17,274 nucleotides of DNA from Pseudomonadota bacterium (GTDB lineage Bacteria; Pseudomonadota; Alphaproteobacteria; Reyranellales; Reyranellaceae). The stretch is from assembly GCA_023436825.1 (NCBI GenBank), contig JAEZHS010000543.1, positions 1-17,274 of the forward strand, read 5' to 3'. The translations under genes and the position numbers were made by a program. Positions 1-6,265 of the stretch are shown piece by piece. The stretch's first letter is position 1. Each line of letters begins with the position of its first letter. The notes beneath the pieces are model-generated. The model had not been told where the DNA came from, did no database searches, and saw nothing but the letters and a program-made list of their open reading frames with translations.

Positions 1-266
1 CGGCCCTCGGCGAGGGCGACAGCGCCTTCGGCTGCCGCCAGATGATCGGCAATGTCTGGGAGTGGACGGCGTCGGACTTCCTGCCCTTCGCGGGCTTCGA
101 CGCCGATCCCTACAAGGACTACTCGCAGCCTTGGTTCGGCAGCCGCAAGGTGCTGCGCGGCGGCGCGTGGGCGACCAGCGCGCGCATCGCCCGGCCGGCC
201 TATCGCAACTTCTTCACGCCCGACCGCTGCGACGTGTTCGCCGGGTTCAGGACCTGCGCGATCTGA
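1..266 (+). CDS. EgtB/SenA-type FGE-sulfatase-fold protein, C-terminal fragment
   Basis: Partial gene cut by the window edge; the reading frame starts at base 3 and ends at TGA 264-266, leaving 87 residues. The sequence shows the hallmark end of the formylglycine-generating-enzyme (FGE/SUMF1) fold: GNVWEW, then VLRGGAW, a YRNFFTP stretch and a terminal AGFRTC. EgtB enzymes use this fold with a mononuclear iron to form the C-S bond of ergothioneine, and SenA makes the C-Se bond of selenoneine. The spacer between GNVWEW and LRGG reads DPYKDYSQPWFG, which from memory looks more like the SenA branch than classical EgtB. The N-terminal DinB-like iron-binding half lies outside the window, so the choice between these cannot be made here. 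The next gene is convergent, so no downstream partner (egtD, senB or senC) is seen. Confidence 0.8.
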   Translation, partial: ALGEGDSAFGCRQMIGNVWEWTASDFLPFAGFDADPYKDYSQPWFGSRKVLRGGAWATSARIARPAYRNFFTPDRCDVFAGFRTCAI

Positions 267-325
267 CAACGGCGGCGCTCTCACCGTTTTCGGCTGCTGT
301 CCGCCACCGCCATGGTGACCTGCCA

Positions 326-341
326 TGCGCTCCGGAGCGCA
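326..341. repeat. 16-bp perfect palindrome between convergent genes
   Basis: TGCGCTCCGGAGCGCA reads the same on both strands, in the 106-bp gap between the EgtB/SenA-like gene and the 3' end of the ArsR-rhodanese gene. There is no loop and no T-run, so it is not a textbook terminator. It could be a cruciform or a protein site. No function is assigned. Confidence 0.4.
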
Positions 342-372
342 GCCATTCGTTCATCGAGGCCGACAGCGAGGC

Positions 373-1050
373 TCATTCCACCGGAGCTGCCGCGTGGTCG
401 TGCGGCAATCCCGCCGCCTTCCATTCGGGGAAACCGTCCTCAAGGCGGCGCACCTTGAATCCACGCTCGCGCAGCAGCGCCACCGCCTCGAAGGCGAGCA
501 CGCAGTAAGGGCCGCGGCAGTAGGCGACGATCTCGCGGTTGCGCGGCAGCTCACGCAGCCGGCGCGCGAGCTCGCGCAACGGGATGTTGATCGCCTCGGG
601 GACATGGCCGGCGGCGTATTCGTCCGCCGGCCGTACGTCGAGCACGGTGACAACGCCATCCTTCATGCGCCGGACGAGCTCGCGGCGCGACACCGGCTCG
701 AGCCCGTCGCGCTTGTGGAAGTAGCTGCCGATGACGTCCCGCACCTCGGCCGACTGGCGTTCGGCGACGACACGCAATGCCGCCGTCAGGTCGAGAACGG
801 ATGGATCGCTCGCTCGATAGAGGACGCGTTTGCCGTCACGCCGTGCCGCGATCAGCCCGGCCCGGCGCATGACCTGCAGGTGCTGCGAGGTGTTGGCGAC
901 CGGCAGGCCGACGCGTTCGGCCACCGCCTCCACGCTGCGCTCGCCCTGGGCCAGCAGCTCCAGGATCTCCAGCCGATGGCCGGAGCCCAGCGCCTTGGCA
1001 ACATCGGCCAGGCCGGCAAAGAGAGCGCGTTTGGGATTGTCGCTTGACAT
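373..1050 (-). CDS. ArsR-family repressor fused to a rhodanese domain
   Basis: A 225-residue two-domain protein. Residues about 10-95 form an ArsR winged helix-turn-helix (ALGSGHRLEILELL, then VANTSQHLQVMRRAGLI as the recognition region, then GKRVLYRAS as the wing). Residues about 120-220 form a rhodanese domain with LDVRPADEYAAGHVPEAINIP and the active-site loop CRGPYC at 178-183. Rhodaneses carry sulfane sulfur as a persulfide on the loop cysteine. The only two cysteines are Cys178 and Cys183, so the HTH part lacks the sensor cysteine pair of BigR/SqrR-type ArsR proteins. The start is set by AAGGGG five bases before the ATG. The gene is divergent from the persulfide-dioxygenase-like gene, with a perfect inverted repeat between them, so it probably represses that operon and itself and responds to sulfane sulfur through the rhodanese loop (inference). 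Confidence 0.88.
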   Translation of the reverse strand: MSSDNPKRALFAGLADVAKALGSGHRLEILELLAQGERSVEAVAERVGLPVANTSQHLQVMRRAGLIAARRDGKRVLYRASDPSVLDLTAALRVVAERQSAEVRDVIGSYFHKRDGLEPVSRRELVRRMKDGVVTVLDVRPADEYAAGHVPEAINIPLRELARRLRELPRNREIVAYCRGPYCVLAFEAVALLRERGFKVRRLEDGFPEWKAAGLPHDHAAAPVE

Positions 1051-1068
1051 CGTGACCCCTTAAACGGA

Positions 1069-1094
1069 ATCATTCAATAGAATGATTGAATGAT
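1069..1094. promoter_or_regulatory. Inverted-repeat operator of the ArsR-rhodanese regulator
   Basis: ATCATTCAAT (1069-1078) and ATTGAATGAT (1085-1094) are a perfect 10-bp inverted repeat around a 6-bp spacer. A second pairing, ATCATTC/GAATGAT (1069-1075 with 1080-1086), is nested inside. This AT-rich element is the most conspicuous structure in the 71-bp gap between the divergent starts (1050 and 1122). ATTC/GAAT half-sites are usual for ArsR-family operators, so it is the likely binding site controlling both directions. Confidence 0.75.
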
Positions 1095-1121
1095 GCACTG
1101 CGCGCAAGGAGAAGATGCCAC

Positions 1122-1847
1122 ATGATCCTGCGTCAGTTCATGCACACGGACCCCGTCGCGCTCTCGTACCTGTTCGGCTGCGGCGGCAAGGCGTCGGCCG
1201 CGGTGGTGGACCCGGTCGGCGAGATCGAGCCGTATCTGGCGGCTGCCGAGGCCACCGGCATGCGAATCCTCTACGTCGTCGACACGCATATCCACGCCGA
1301 CCACGTCTCGACCGGACGGCGACTGGCCGATGTTGCCGGCGCCGAATACGTCCTGTTCGCCGGCGCCGCCGCGGCCGTGCGCTTCAACGGCGTCGCCGAT
1401 CACGAGACCCTGCCCCTCGGCAACGTGACGGCCGAGGTGCTGCACACGCCGGGACACACGCCGGAGCACCTGTCGCTGCTCGTGACCGACCGTGCGCGTT
1501 CGGCGAAACCATGGTTCGTCCTGACCGGGCACACGCTGATGGTCGGCGACGTCGGCCGCACGGAGCTCGCGACCGAAGCAGATGACGGCGCGCGCACGCT
1601 GTTCCGCAGCCTCGGCCGCCTGAAGGAGCTGCCCGACCATGTGAAGGTGCTGCCGGGCGCGTTCTCCGGACCGGTGTGCGGCCGCAGGCTGAGCGGCAAG
1701 ACCACCTCGACCATCGGCTTCGAGCGCCGGCACAACGGAGCGTTCCGGCTTGACGACGAGCAGGCCTTCGTCCGCGCCATGCGCGAGGACACCCCTGCTC
1801 CGCCGCCGCAGGCGGCGGCGTTGCGAAGACTCAACGCCGGCGCATGA
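1122..1847 (+). CDS. Persulfide-dioxygenase-like MBL-fold metallohydrolase
   Basis: A 241-residue protein of the ETHE1/Blh branch of the metallo-beta-lactamase fold. ETHE1-type enzymes oxidise glutathione persulfide to sulfite with one iron. Visible motifs are THIHADH (His56, His58, Asp60, His61), PGHTPEH (His112 the expected second metal ligand) and a C-terminal GFERRHN typical of the branch. The expected third ligand, Asp in a TGDTL motif, is replaced: the sequence reads TGHTLMVGD, with His137 encoded by CAC at 1530-1532. Activity therefore cannot be taken for granted. The ATG at 1122 is chosen because AAGGAG lies at 1106-1111; an in-frame ATG at 1086 falls inside the operator and would add 12 poorly conserved residues. 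The stop overlaps the next start by 4 bp, so it is translationally coupled to the MFS gene. Confidence 0.82.
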   Translation: MILRQFMHTDPVALSYLFGCGGKASAAVVDPVGEIEPYLAAAEATGMRILYVVDTHIHADHVSTGRRLADVAGAEYVLFAGAAAAVRFNGVADHETLPLGNVTAEVLHTPGHTPEHLSLLVTDRARSAKPWFVLTGHTLMVGDVGRTELATEADDGARTLFRSLGRLKELPDHVKVLPGAFSGPVCGRRLSGKTTSTIGFERRHNGAFRLDDEQAFVRAMREDTPAPPPQAAALRRLNAGA

Positions 1848-3088
1848 CGGTGCCGACGGCTGCCACGATCAGGCTGGGCCTGCGCGAGAACTGGCCACAG
1901 TTCTCGCTGCTGGTCCTGGTCAATGCCTTCGTCGGCGGCATGGTCGGCCTGGAGCGGACGGTCGTGCCGCTGATCGGCGCCGAGGAATTCGGCATCGGCT
2001 CGGCCACGATCATCGTCTCCTTCATCGTCAGCTTCGGCGTCATCAAGGCGCTGGCCAACCTGGTGTCGGGCCACTTCGCCGACATCTACGGGCGAAAGCA
2101 CATGCTGATCCTGGGCTGGCTGATCGGCCTGCCCGTCCCCTTCATGATCGCCTGGGCGCCGAGCTGGGGATGGGTGATCGCCGCCAACGCCTTGCTGGGC
2201 GTCAACCAGGGCTTCGCCTGGTCGATGACCGTCATCATGAAAGTCGATCTGGTCGGGCCGAAGTCGCGCGGTCTCGCCGTCGGGCTGAACGAGTTCGCGG
2301 GCTACCTGGCGGTCGGCGTCACCGCGTTCCTGACCGGCTACATCGCCCAATACCATGGGCTGCGGCCCGATCCCTTCTACCTGGGAATGGCCTACGCCGT
2401 GCTGGGCCTCGTCCTGTCGGTCGCGCTGGTGCGCGACACGCGCGAGCACGTCCGACTCGAGACGGCGGGACACGCCAGGCCGAGCGCCGCGCTGGGGTTC
2501 TGGCAGATCTTCCGCCTGACATCGTTCGGCGACCGCAACCTGTTCGCCGCTTCGCAGGCGGGATTGGTCAACAATCTCAACGACGGCATGAGCTGGGGCA
2601 TCTTCCCGCTGTTCTTCGTGGGCTTCGGCTTGAGCGTCGAGCGCATCGGCATCCTGAAAGCCGTGTACCCGGCCGTATGGGGCGTGCTGCAGACGGTGAC
2701 GGGCCCCTTGAGCGACCGTTGGGGCCGCAAGGGCCTGATCGTTTCAGGAATGTGGGTCCAGGCGGCGGGCCTGCTGCTGACGGCCGCCACGCAGACCTTC
2801 GCCTGGTGGCTGCTGGGCAGCGTGCTCCTGGGCCTGGGCACGGCGATGGTCTACCCCACGCTGATCGCCGCGGTGTCGGATGCCTCGCATCCCTCCTGGC
2901 GCGCGCGGTCGCTCAGCGTCTATCGCTTCTGGCGCGATCTCGGTTATGCGATCGGCGCCCTGTCGGCCGGACTCCTGGCGGACGCTTTCGGCATCGCGTA
3001 CGCCATCGCAGCCGTCGGCATTCTGACGTTCGCATCGGCAACGGTGGTGGCGATTGCAATGAAAGAGACGAGCGCGGATCGGCAATGA
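1844..3088 (+). CDS. MFS transporter of the sulfur module
   Basis: A 414-residue, very hydrophobic protein with the layout of a 12-helix major facilitator. Motif A occurs in both halves: GHFADIYGRK (76-85) between helices 2 and 3, and GPLSDRWGRK (287-296) between helices 8 and 9. A charged central loop lies around residues 198-215. The start codon overlaps the stop of the MBL gene (ATGA at 1844-1847), so the two are one transcription and translation unit under the ArsR-rhodanese regulator. The substrate cannot be read from the sequence. From the context it may move a sulfur compound (for example export of an oxidised product) or an electrophile/antibiotic whose toxicity involves thiols; this is inference. 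Confidence 0.85.
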   Translation: MTVPTAATIRLGLRENWPQFSLLVLVNAFVGGMVGLERTVVPLIGAEEFGIGSATIIVSFIVSFGVIKALANLVSGHFADIYGRKHMLILGWLIGLPVPFMIAWAPSWGWVIAANALLGVNQGFAWSMTVIMKVDLVGPKSRGLAVGLNEFAGYLAVGVTAFLTGYIAQYHGLRPDPFYLGMAYAVLGLVLSVALVRDTREHVRLETAGHARPSAALGFWQIFRLTSFGDRNLFAASQAGLVNNLNDGMSWGIFPLFFVGFGLSVERIGILKAVYPAVWGVLQTVTGPLSDRWGRKGLIVSGMWVQAAGLLLTAATQTFAWWLLGSVLLGLGTAMVYPTLIAAVSDASHPSWRARSLSVYRFWRDLGYAIGALSAGLLADAFGIAYAIAAVGILTFASATVVAIAMKETSADRQ

Positions 3089-3192
3089 TATCCAGACAAC
3101 AAGAAGCACCTGGTCAGCGCTTCCGGACGATCGTGGCGTCACCGAACTGAAAGCAGATAGTTTGACCTGACATTCCTATCAAGAGGCATGTC

Positions 3193-3320
3193 ATGGGCTC
3201 GCTTACCATCACCGCCAAAGGACAGGTCACGCTGAGTAAGGACCACTGGAATATGTGGCATCTAGCCTGGCGCCAAAATCGCCGTCGAGAGGCTTCCCAA
3301 TGGCCGGATCGCGTCGATGC
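3193..3320 (+). pseudogene. Frameshifted AbrB/MazE-type antitoxin relic
   Basis: ATG at 3193 opens MGSLTITAKGQVTLSKD, the classic N-terminus of SpoVT/AbrB-fold antitoxins (swapped-hairpin DNA-binding domain). The frame then degenerates, but the family's next segment appears in another frame at 3266-3319 as PGAKIAVERLPNGRIAS. Between the parts the DNA reads CATCTAG followed by CCTGGCGCC, where the family has His-Leu-Gly-Val-x-Pro-Gly; about 8 bases are missing, giving a frameshift and an in-frame TAG at 3263-3265 in the second frame. Similarity stops near 3320, a few bases before the 3' end of the convergent aldo/keto reductase, and no PIN-type or other toxin gene follows. It is therefore a truncated remnant. 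An AGAGG-like ribosome site at 3182-3186 remains upstream. Confidence 0.72.
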
Positions 3321-3329
3321 GCAGCTGCG

Positions 3330-4346
3330 TCATTGGGGCACCGGCGCCGCTGCGTCGAGCAGTCCTTCGTCGCGCAGGTCGCGCCAGAAGCGCGCCGGCG
3401 CGCGGCGGGACATGGCCTCGATGTTGCGCCGGACCTCCGCGGGCGTCGCCGCACCGAGCACGACGCTGGACACAGCCGGATGCGCCAATGCGAACTGCAG
3501 TGCCACATCGGCCAGCGCTACGCTATAGGCGGCGCAGACACTCTCGATCCTTGCCACTTTCCGCATGACGTCGGGCGCGGGTGCGTAATTGTAGCGCGCA
3601 CCAGGCCGGGCGCCTGTGGCCAGGATGCCCGAGTTGAATACGCCGCCCACCAGCAACCCAATCCCTCGGTGCTGCACCATTGGCAGAAAGCTCTCCAGCG
3701 CGGATTGTTCCAGCAGCGAATAGCGGCCGGCCAGCAGCATCACGTCGAAATCTCCTGCTTCGGCGAAGCGCTCGCACATTGCCGCCTCGTTCACTCCGAC
3801 ACCGATAGCCTGCACGGCTCCGCCGGCGCGCATCGCATCCAGGGCTCGGTAGCTGCCGTTCATCGCCTCGGTGAAGCGCTCTTCCACGGCTTCCGGTCCG
3901 TGGGTCCACGCATCGACGTCATGGATCAGCAGGATGTCGATCCTGTCGAGGCCCAGCCGCAGCAGGGATTGCGCGACGGCGCGCAGCGTGCCGTCATAGG
4001 AATAATCGATGACCGCGCCATGGGGCAGACCGCCGATGTAGCCCGAGCCATTCTTGCGGCTCAGCCGGGGATCCATCCAGCGACCAACCTTGGTGGAGAC
4101 CACGAAGCTGTCGCGTGGCACCCGGCGCAGCGCGGTGCCGCAGCGATGCTCGGCGAGCCCGTGCCCGTACAAAGGCGCAGCATCAAAGAGAGTGATGCCC
4201 TCGGCATGGGCCTCGCCCACCGCGGCGATCGCCTGGGCATCGTCGAGCGTGGCGTAGAGATCGCCGATTGGCGCTGCGCCAAAGCCGATCGCGCTCACGG
4301 CCAGGCCGCTCCGGCCCAGAGGACGCGAGGGCAATCCCGCCGTCAT
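3330..4346 (-). CDS. Aldo/keto reductase, L-fucose/D-threo-aldose 1-dehydrogenase-like
   Basis: A 338-residue aldo/keto reductase, a cytoplasmic NAD(P)-dependent TIM-barrel enzyme. The N-terminus RPLGRSGLAVSAIGFGAAPIG resembles D-threo-aldose (L-fucose/D-arabinose) 1-dehydrogenases, which oxidise the sugar C1 to a lactone. The tetrad is visible: Asp55 and Tyr60 (FDAAPLYGHG), Lys86 (VSTKVGR) and His142 (LLIHDVD). The C-terminal cofactor region contains SSVVLGAATPAEVRRN. The start at 4346 is chosen because its ATG overlaps the TGA of the upstream hydrolase (4343-4346) and the family N-terminus begins there; the frame stays open further upstream but that stretch overlaps the hydrolase. It is co-transcribed with the hydrolase, opposite a LacI regulator, which supports a role in sugar catabolism. 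Pyridoxal 4-dehydrogenase is a related alternative. Confidence 0.85.
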   Translation of the reverse strand: MTAGLPSRPLGRSGLAVSAIGFGAAPIGDLYATLDDAQAIAAVGEAHAEGITLFDAAPLYGHGLAEHRCGTALRRVPRDSFVVSTKVGRWMDPRLSRKNGSGYIGGLPHGAVIDYSYDGTLRAVAQSLLRLGLDRIDILLIHDVDAWTHGPEAVEERFTEAMNGSYRALDAMRAGGAVQAIGVGVNEAAMCERFAEAGDFDVMLLAGRYSLLEQSALESFLPMVQHRGIGLLVGGVFNSGILATGARPGARYNYAPAPDVMRKVARIESVCAAYSVALADVALQFALAHPAVSSVVLGAATPAEVRRNIEAMSRRAPARFWRDLRDEGLLDAAAPVPQ

Positions 4347-5041
4347 GACTGGAGCCAGTCGCGAAGCAGTGCATTCACCGCGTCGGGTGCCTCGAGCGTC
4401 GCGCAGTGGCCGCAATCGGGGATCAGATGCAGCGACGCGCCGCGGATGGCTTCCGCCAGCTCGCGCGCGCAATCCGGCGACGTCACGACATCGTTCTCGC
4501 CGCAGACGATCACCGTGGGACAGGCTATTGCCGCCAGGCCCGGGCGGAAATCCCGACGGCCGATCACGGCCCGCATCTGCCGCTCCACTGTCGCCAGCCC
4601 TACCTCCCTCGCCATCGCGGCCATCAAAGCCCCCAGGCGGGGATCGCGCCGATGCGCCGCGAAGAAATCGCGATCCAGGCCGGCCAGGGCCATGGCGTCG
4701 ACGCCTTCGCGCCGTGCGAGCTCGAGCGCCGCACGGCGCCGTTCCGTGGCCGCCGGCTGCTCGGGACGCGCCGAAGTGGAGAGCAGAGCGAGCCTGGTCG
4801 CGCGCTCAGCCGCCGTGCGCACGATCTCAAGGGCCACGTAGCCGCCCATCGAGCAACCCGCGAGCGCGAAACGAGGTGGTGCCTCAGCGAGAATGCGTTC
4901 GGCCATCCCGCTCACGCTGTCGGCGCCCAACGCGGATGTTGGAACGATAACTTCCGTCAGGGAGCGCAGCGCCTCGATCTGGGGCTGCCACACACGACGG
5001 TCGGACTTGAGGCCGGGAATCAGTAGGGTCGGTGGCAACAT
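4343..5041 (-). CDS. Alpha/beta-fold hydrolase, possibly a sugar lactonase
   Basis: A 232-residue cytoplasmic alpha/beta hydrolase. It shows an oxyanion-side LLIPGL at 6-11, the nucleophile elbow GCSMGG with Ser64, an acid Asp184 in CGENDVV and His212 in PDCGHCATLE, in the usual order. The family includes 3-oxoadipate enol-lactonases, esterases and C-C hydrolases, so the sequence alone does not give the substrate. It overlaps the aldo/keto reductase by 4 bp; if that enzyme makes an aldonolactone, this protein could hydrolyse it to the aldonate (inference). The ATG at 5041 is chosen because the protein fold begins there (MLPPTLLIPG); the open frame continues upstream through the operator region but is not protein-like. 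No strong Shine-Dalgarno sequence is seen. A LacI-type palindrome is 29 bp upstream. Confidence 0.82.
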   Translation of the reverse strand: MLPPTLLIPGLKSDRRVWQPQIEALRSLTEVIVPTSALGADSVSGMAERILAEAPPRFALAGCSMGGYVALEIVRTAAERATRLALLSTSARPEQPAATERRRAALELARREGVDAMALAGLDRDFFAAHRRDPRLGALMAAMAREVGLATVERQMRAVIGRRDFRPGLAAIACPTVIVCGENDVVTSPDCARELAEAIRGASLHLIPDCGHCATLEAPDAVNALLRDWLQS

Positions 5042-5069
5042 CGACGGGCAAGCGCGGTAATTCGCATAC

Positions 5070-5083
5070 TCAAATCGTTTTGA
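5070..5083. promoter_or_regulatory. LacI-family operator 1 (hydrolase/AKR side)
   Basis: TCAAATCGTTTTGA matches the palindrome TCAAAACGTTTTGA at 13 of 14 positions, with the central CG typical of LacI-family sites. It lies just upstream of the hydrolase start, in the 171-bp gap shared with the lacI-type gene. Its centre is 103 bp from operator 2, close to ten helical turns, so looping is possible. Confidence 0.7.
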
Positions 5084-5172
5084 TAATTGGATGTCAGTAT
5101 TCCTTAAGCCGACTCCTATTGTGAACCACATTTCGTTGAATTGACTGCACCGGATCTTGGAGTACCCTTTGA

Positions 5173-5186
5173 TTGAAACGTTTTGA
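5173..5186. promoter_or_regulatory. LacI-family operator 2 (regulator side)
   Basis: TTGAAACGTTTTGA matches TCAAAACGTTTTGA at 12 of 14 positions with the same central CG. It lies 26 bp before the start of the LacI-type gene and downstream of a TTGACT hexamer (5142-5147) that could be a -35 element, a position suited to autoregulation. No convincing -10 was found. Confidence 0.7.
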
Positions 5187-5212
5187 GACTCCACGAACCC
5201 AATGGACGGTAA

Positions 5213-6229
5213 ATGGCGAATATTCGCGACGTGGCCAAGCATGCCGGCGTGTCCATAGCGACCGTCTCCACGGCGCTGAACAGCACGGGACCGGTGAGCG
5301 AGAAAACGCTCCGCCGCATCTGGGAGGCGGTGGAAGCCGTGGGCTACGCCCCCAACGGGATCGCGCGCAGCTTGCGCCTGGGCAAGAGCCGCCTGATCGG
5401 TCTCGTGGTCTCGGATATCACCAACCCCTTTTTCGGCGCCCTCGCCTTGGCGATCGAGAAGACCGCTCACGCCAGCGGCTACGCAGTTATCGTCTGCAAC
5501 AGCAACGAGGATGAGGCTCGAGAGCGCGAACTGCTCGATCTTCTACGGGTGCAGCGGGTGGCGGGCATCCTGGTGGCACCCTCTGGAAGCGGCGCGAAGT
5601 ACCGGGAAAGCCTGTCCCGTCGCGCCGAAGGCGCCCTGATCACGATCGACCGCCAGGTCGAAGGCCTGGAGCGGGACTTCGCTGGCCTGGACAACCACGC
5701 CGCGGGCCGGCTCATCACCGAGTACATCCTCCGCCTAGGCCATCGCCGCATTGCCTTCATCGGCGGCCGCCCCGGCGTCTCGACCAGCGACCAACGCTAC
5801 GAAGGATTTTGCCAGGCCCTGGCCACCATGAAGCTCGAGCCGGATCCGGCGCTCTGCCTGCGCGGGGAATTCCGCAGCGAGACGGCCTATGCGGTGACAC
5901 AGCAGATTCTGACGATGCCTTCCGACCGACCTACGGCCATCGTCGCCGCAAACAACGTCATGGCGCTCGGCGCCCTGCAGGTGGTCGGCGATCTCGGCTT
6001 CCGTTGCCCGCAGGACATTTCCGTCGCCGGCATAGACGATTTTCCCTGGAGCACAGCCTTGCGACCACGCCTCACCACCGTCGCGCAGCCGATCCAGGAG
6101 ATCGGCCGGGCGGCCGTCGAAATGCTGCTCGACCGCATTTCCGACGAAGGGTCGACGTCGACGGCAGCGCGCCGCAGAATCTTCGCGCCCACGCTGATCC
6201 CGCGAGATTCCTGCGCCGCCATCGCATAG
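5213..6229 (+). CDS. LacI-family transcriptional regulator of the carbohydrate module
   Basis: A 338-residue regulator of normal family length. Residues 3-22 (NIRDVAKHAGVSIATVSTAL) are the LacI helix-turn-helix, and residues 48-57 (NGIARSLRLG) are the hinge helix, with Leu54 where the family inserts a leucine at the central CG of the operator. From about residue 60 (SRLIGLVVSDITNPFFG) it has the periplasmic-binding-protein-like sensor domain, including FIGGRPGVSTSDQRYEGF and VAGIDDFPWSTALRPRLTTV. The canonical MANIRDVA start fixes the N-terminus, although the ribosome site is weak. It is divergent from the hydrolase/AKR pair. Four matching palindromes lie here and upstream of the binding-protein gene, so it most likely represses both units until a sugar or its metabolite binds. 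The effector is unknown. Confidence 0.93.
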   Translation: MANIRDVAKHAGVSIATVSTALNSTGPVSEKTLRRIWEAVEAVGYAPNGIARSLRLGKSRLIGLVVSDITNPFFGALALAIEKTAHASGYAVIVCNSNEDEARERELLDLLRVQRVAGILVAPSGSGAKYRESLSRRAEGALITIDRQVEGLERDFAGLDNHAAGRLITEYILRLGHRRIAFIGGRPGVSTSDQRYEGFCQALATMKLEPDPALCLRGEFRSETAYAVTQQILTMPSDRPTAIVAANNVMALGALQVVGDLGFRCPQDISVAGIDDFPWSTALRPRLTTVAQPIQEIGRAAVEMLLDRISDEGSTSTAARRRIFAPTLIPRDSCAAIA

Positions 6230-6265
6230 AGGAGAAGGCCGGCATCGGCGCGAGCCCGCGAGCAC

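Noticed and set aside
1086..1121. N-terminal extension of the MBL protein from the ATG at 1086
   Set aside because: That ATG lies inside the inverted-repeat operator and lacks a ribosome site; the ATG at 1122 has AAGGAG and matches the fold start.
3193..3528. Intact 111-residue protein from the ATG at 3193
   Set aside because: Only the first 17 residues are protein-like; the following AbrB-family segment is in another frame, so this is a relic rather than an intact small gene.
3255..4841. Long open frame on the plus strand opposite the AKR and hydrolase genes
   Set aside because: It is antisense to two motif-supported enzymes, without any domain-like segment.
5042..5470. N-terminal extension of the alpha/beta hydrolase upstream of 5041
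   Set aside because: It runs through the divergent control region and into the antisense of the LacI-type gene; the added sequence is not hydrolase-like.
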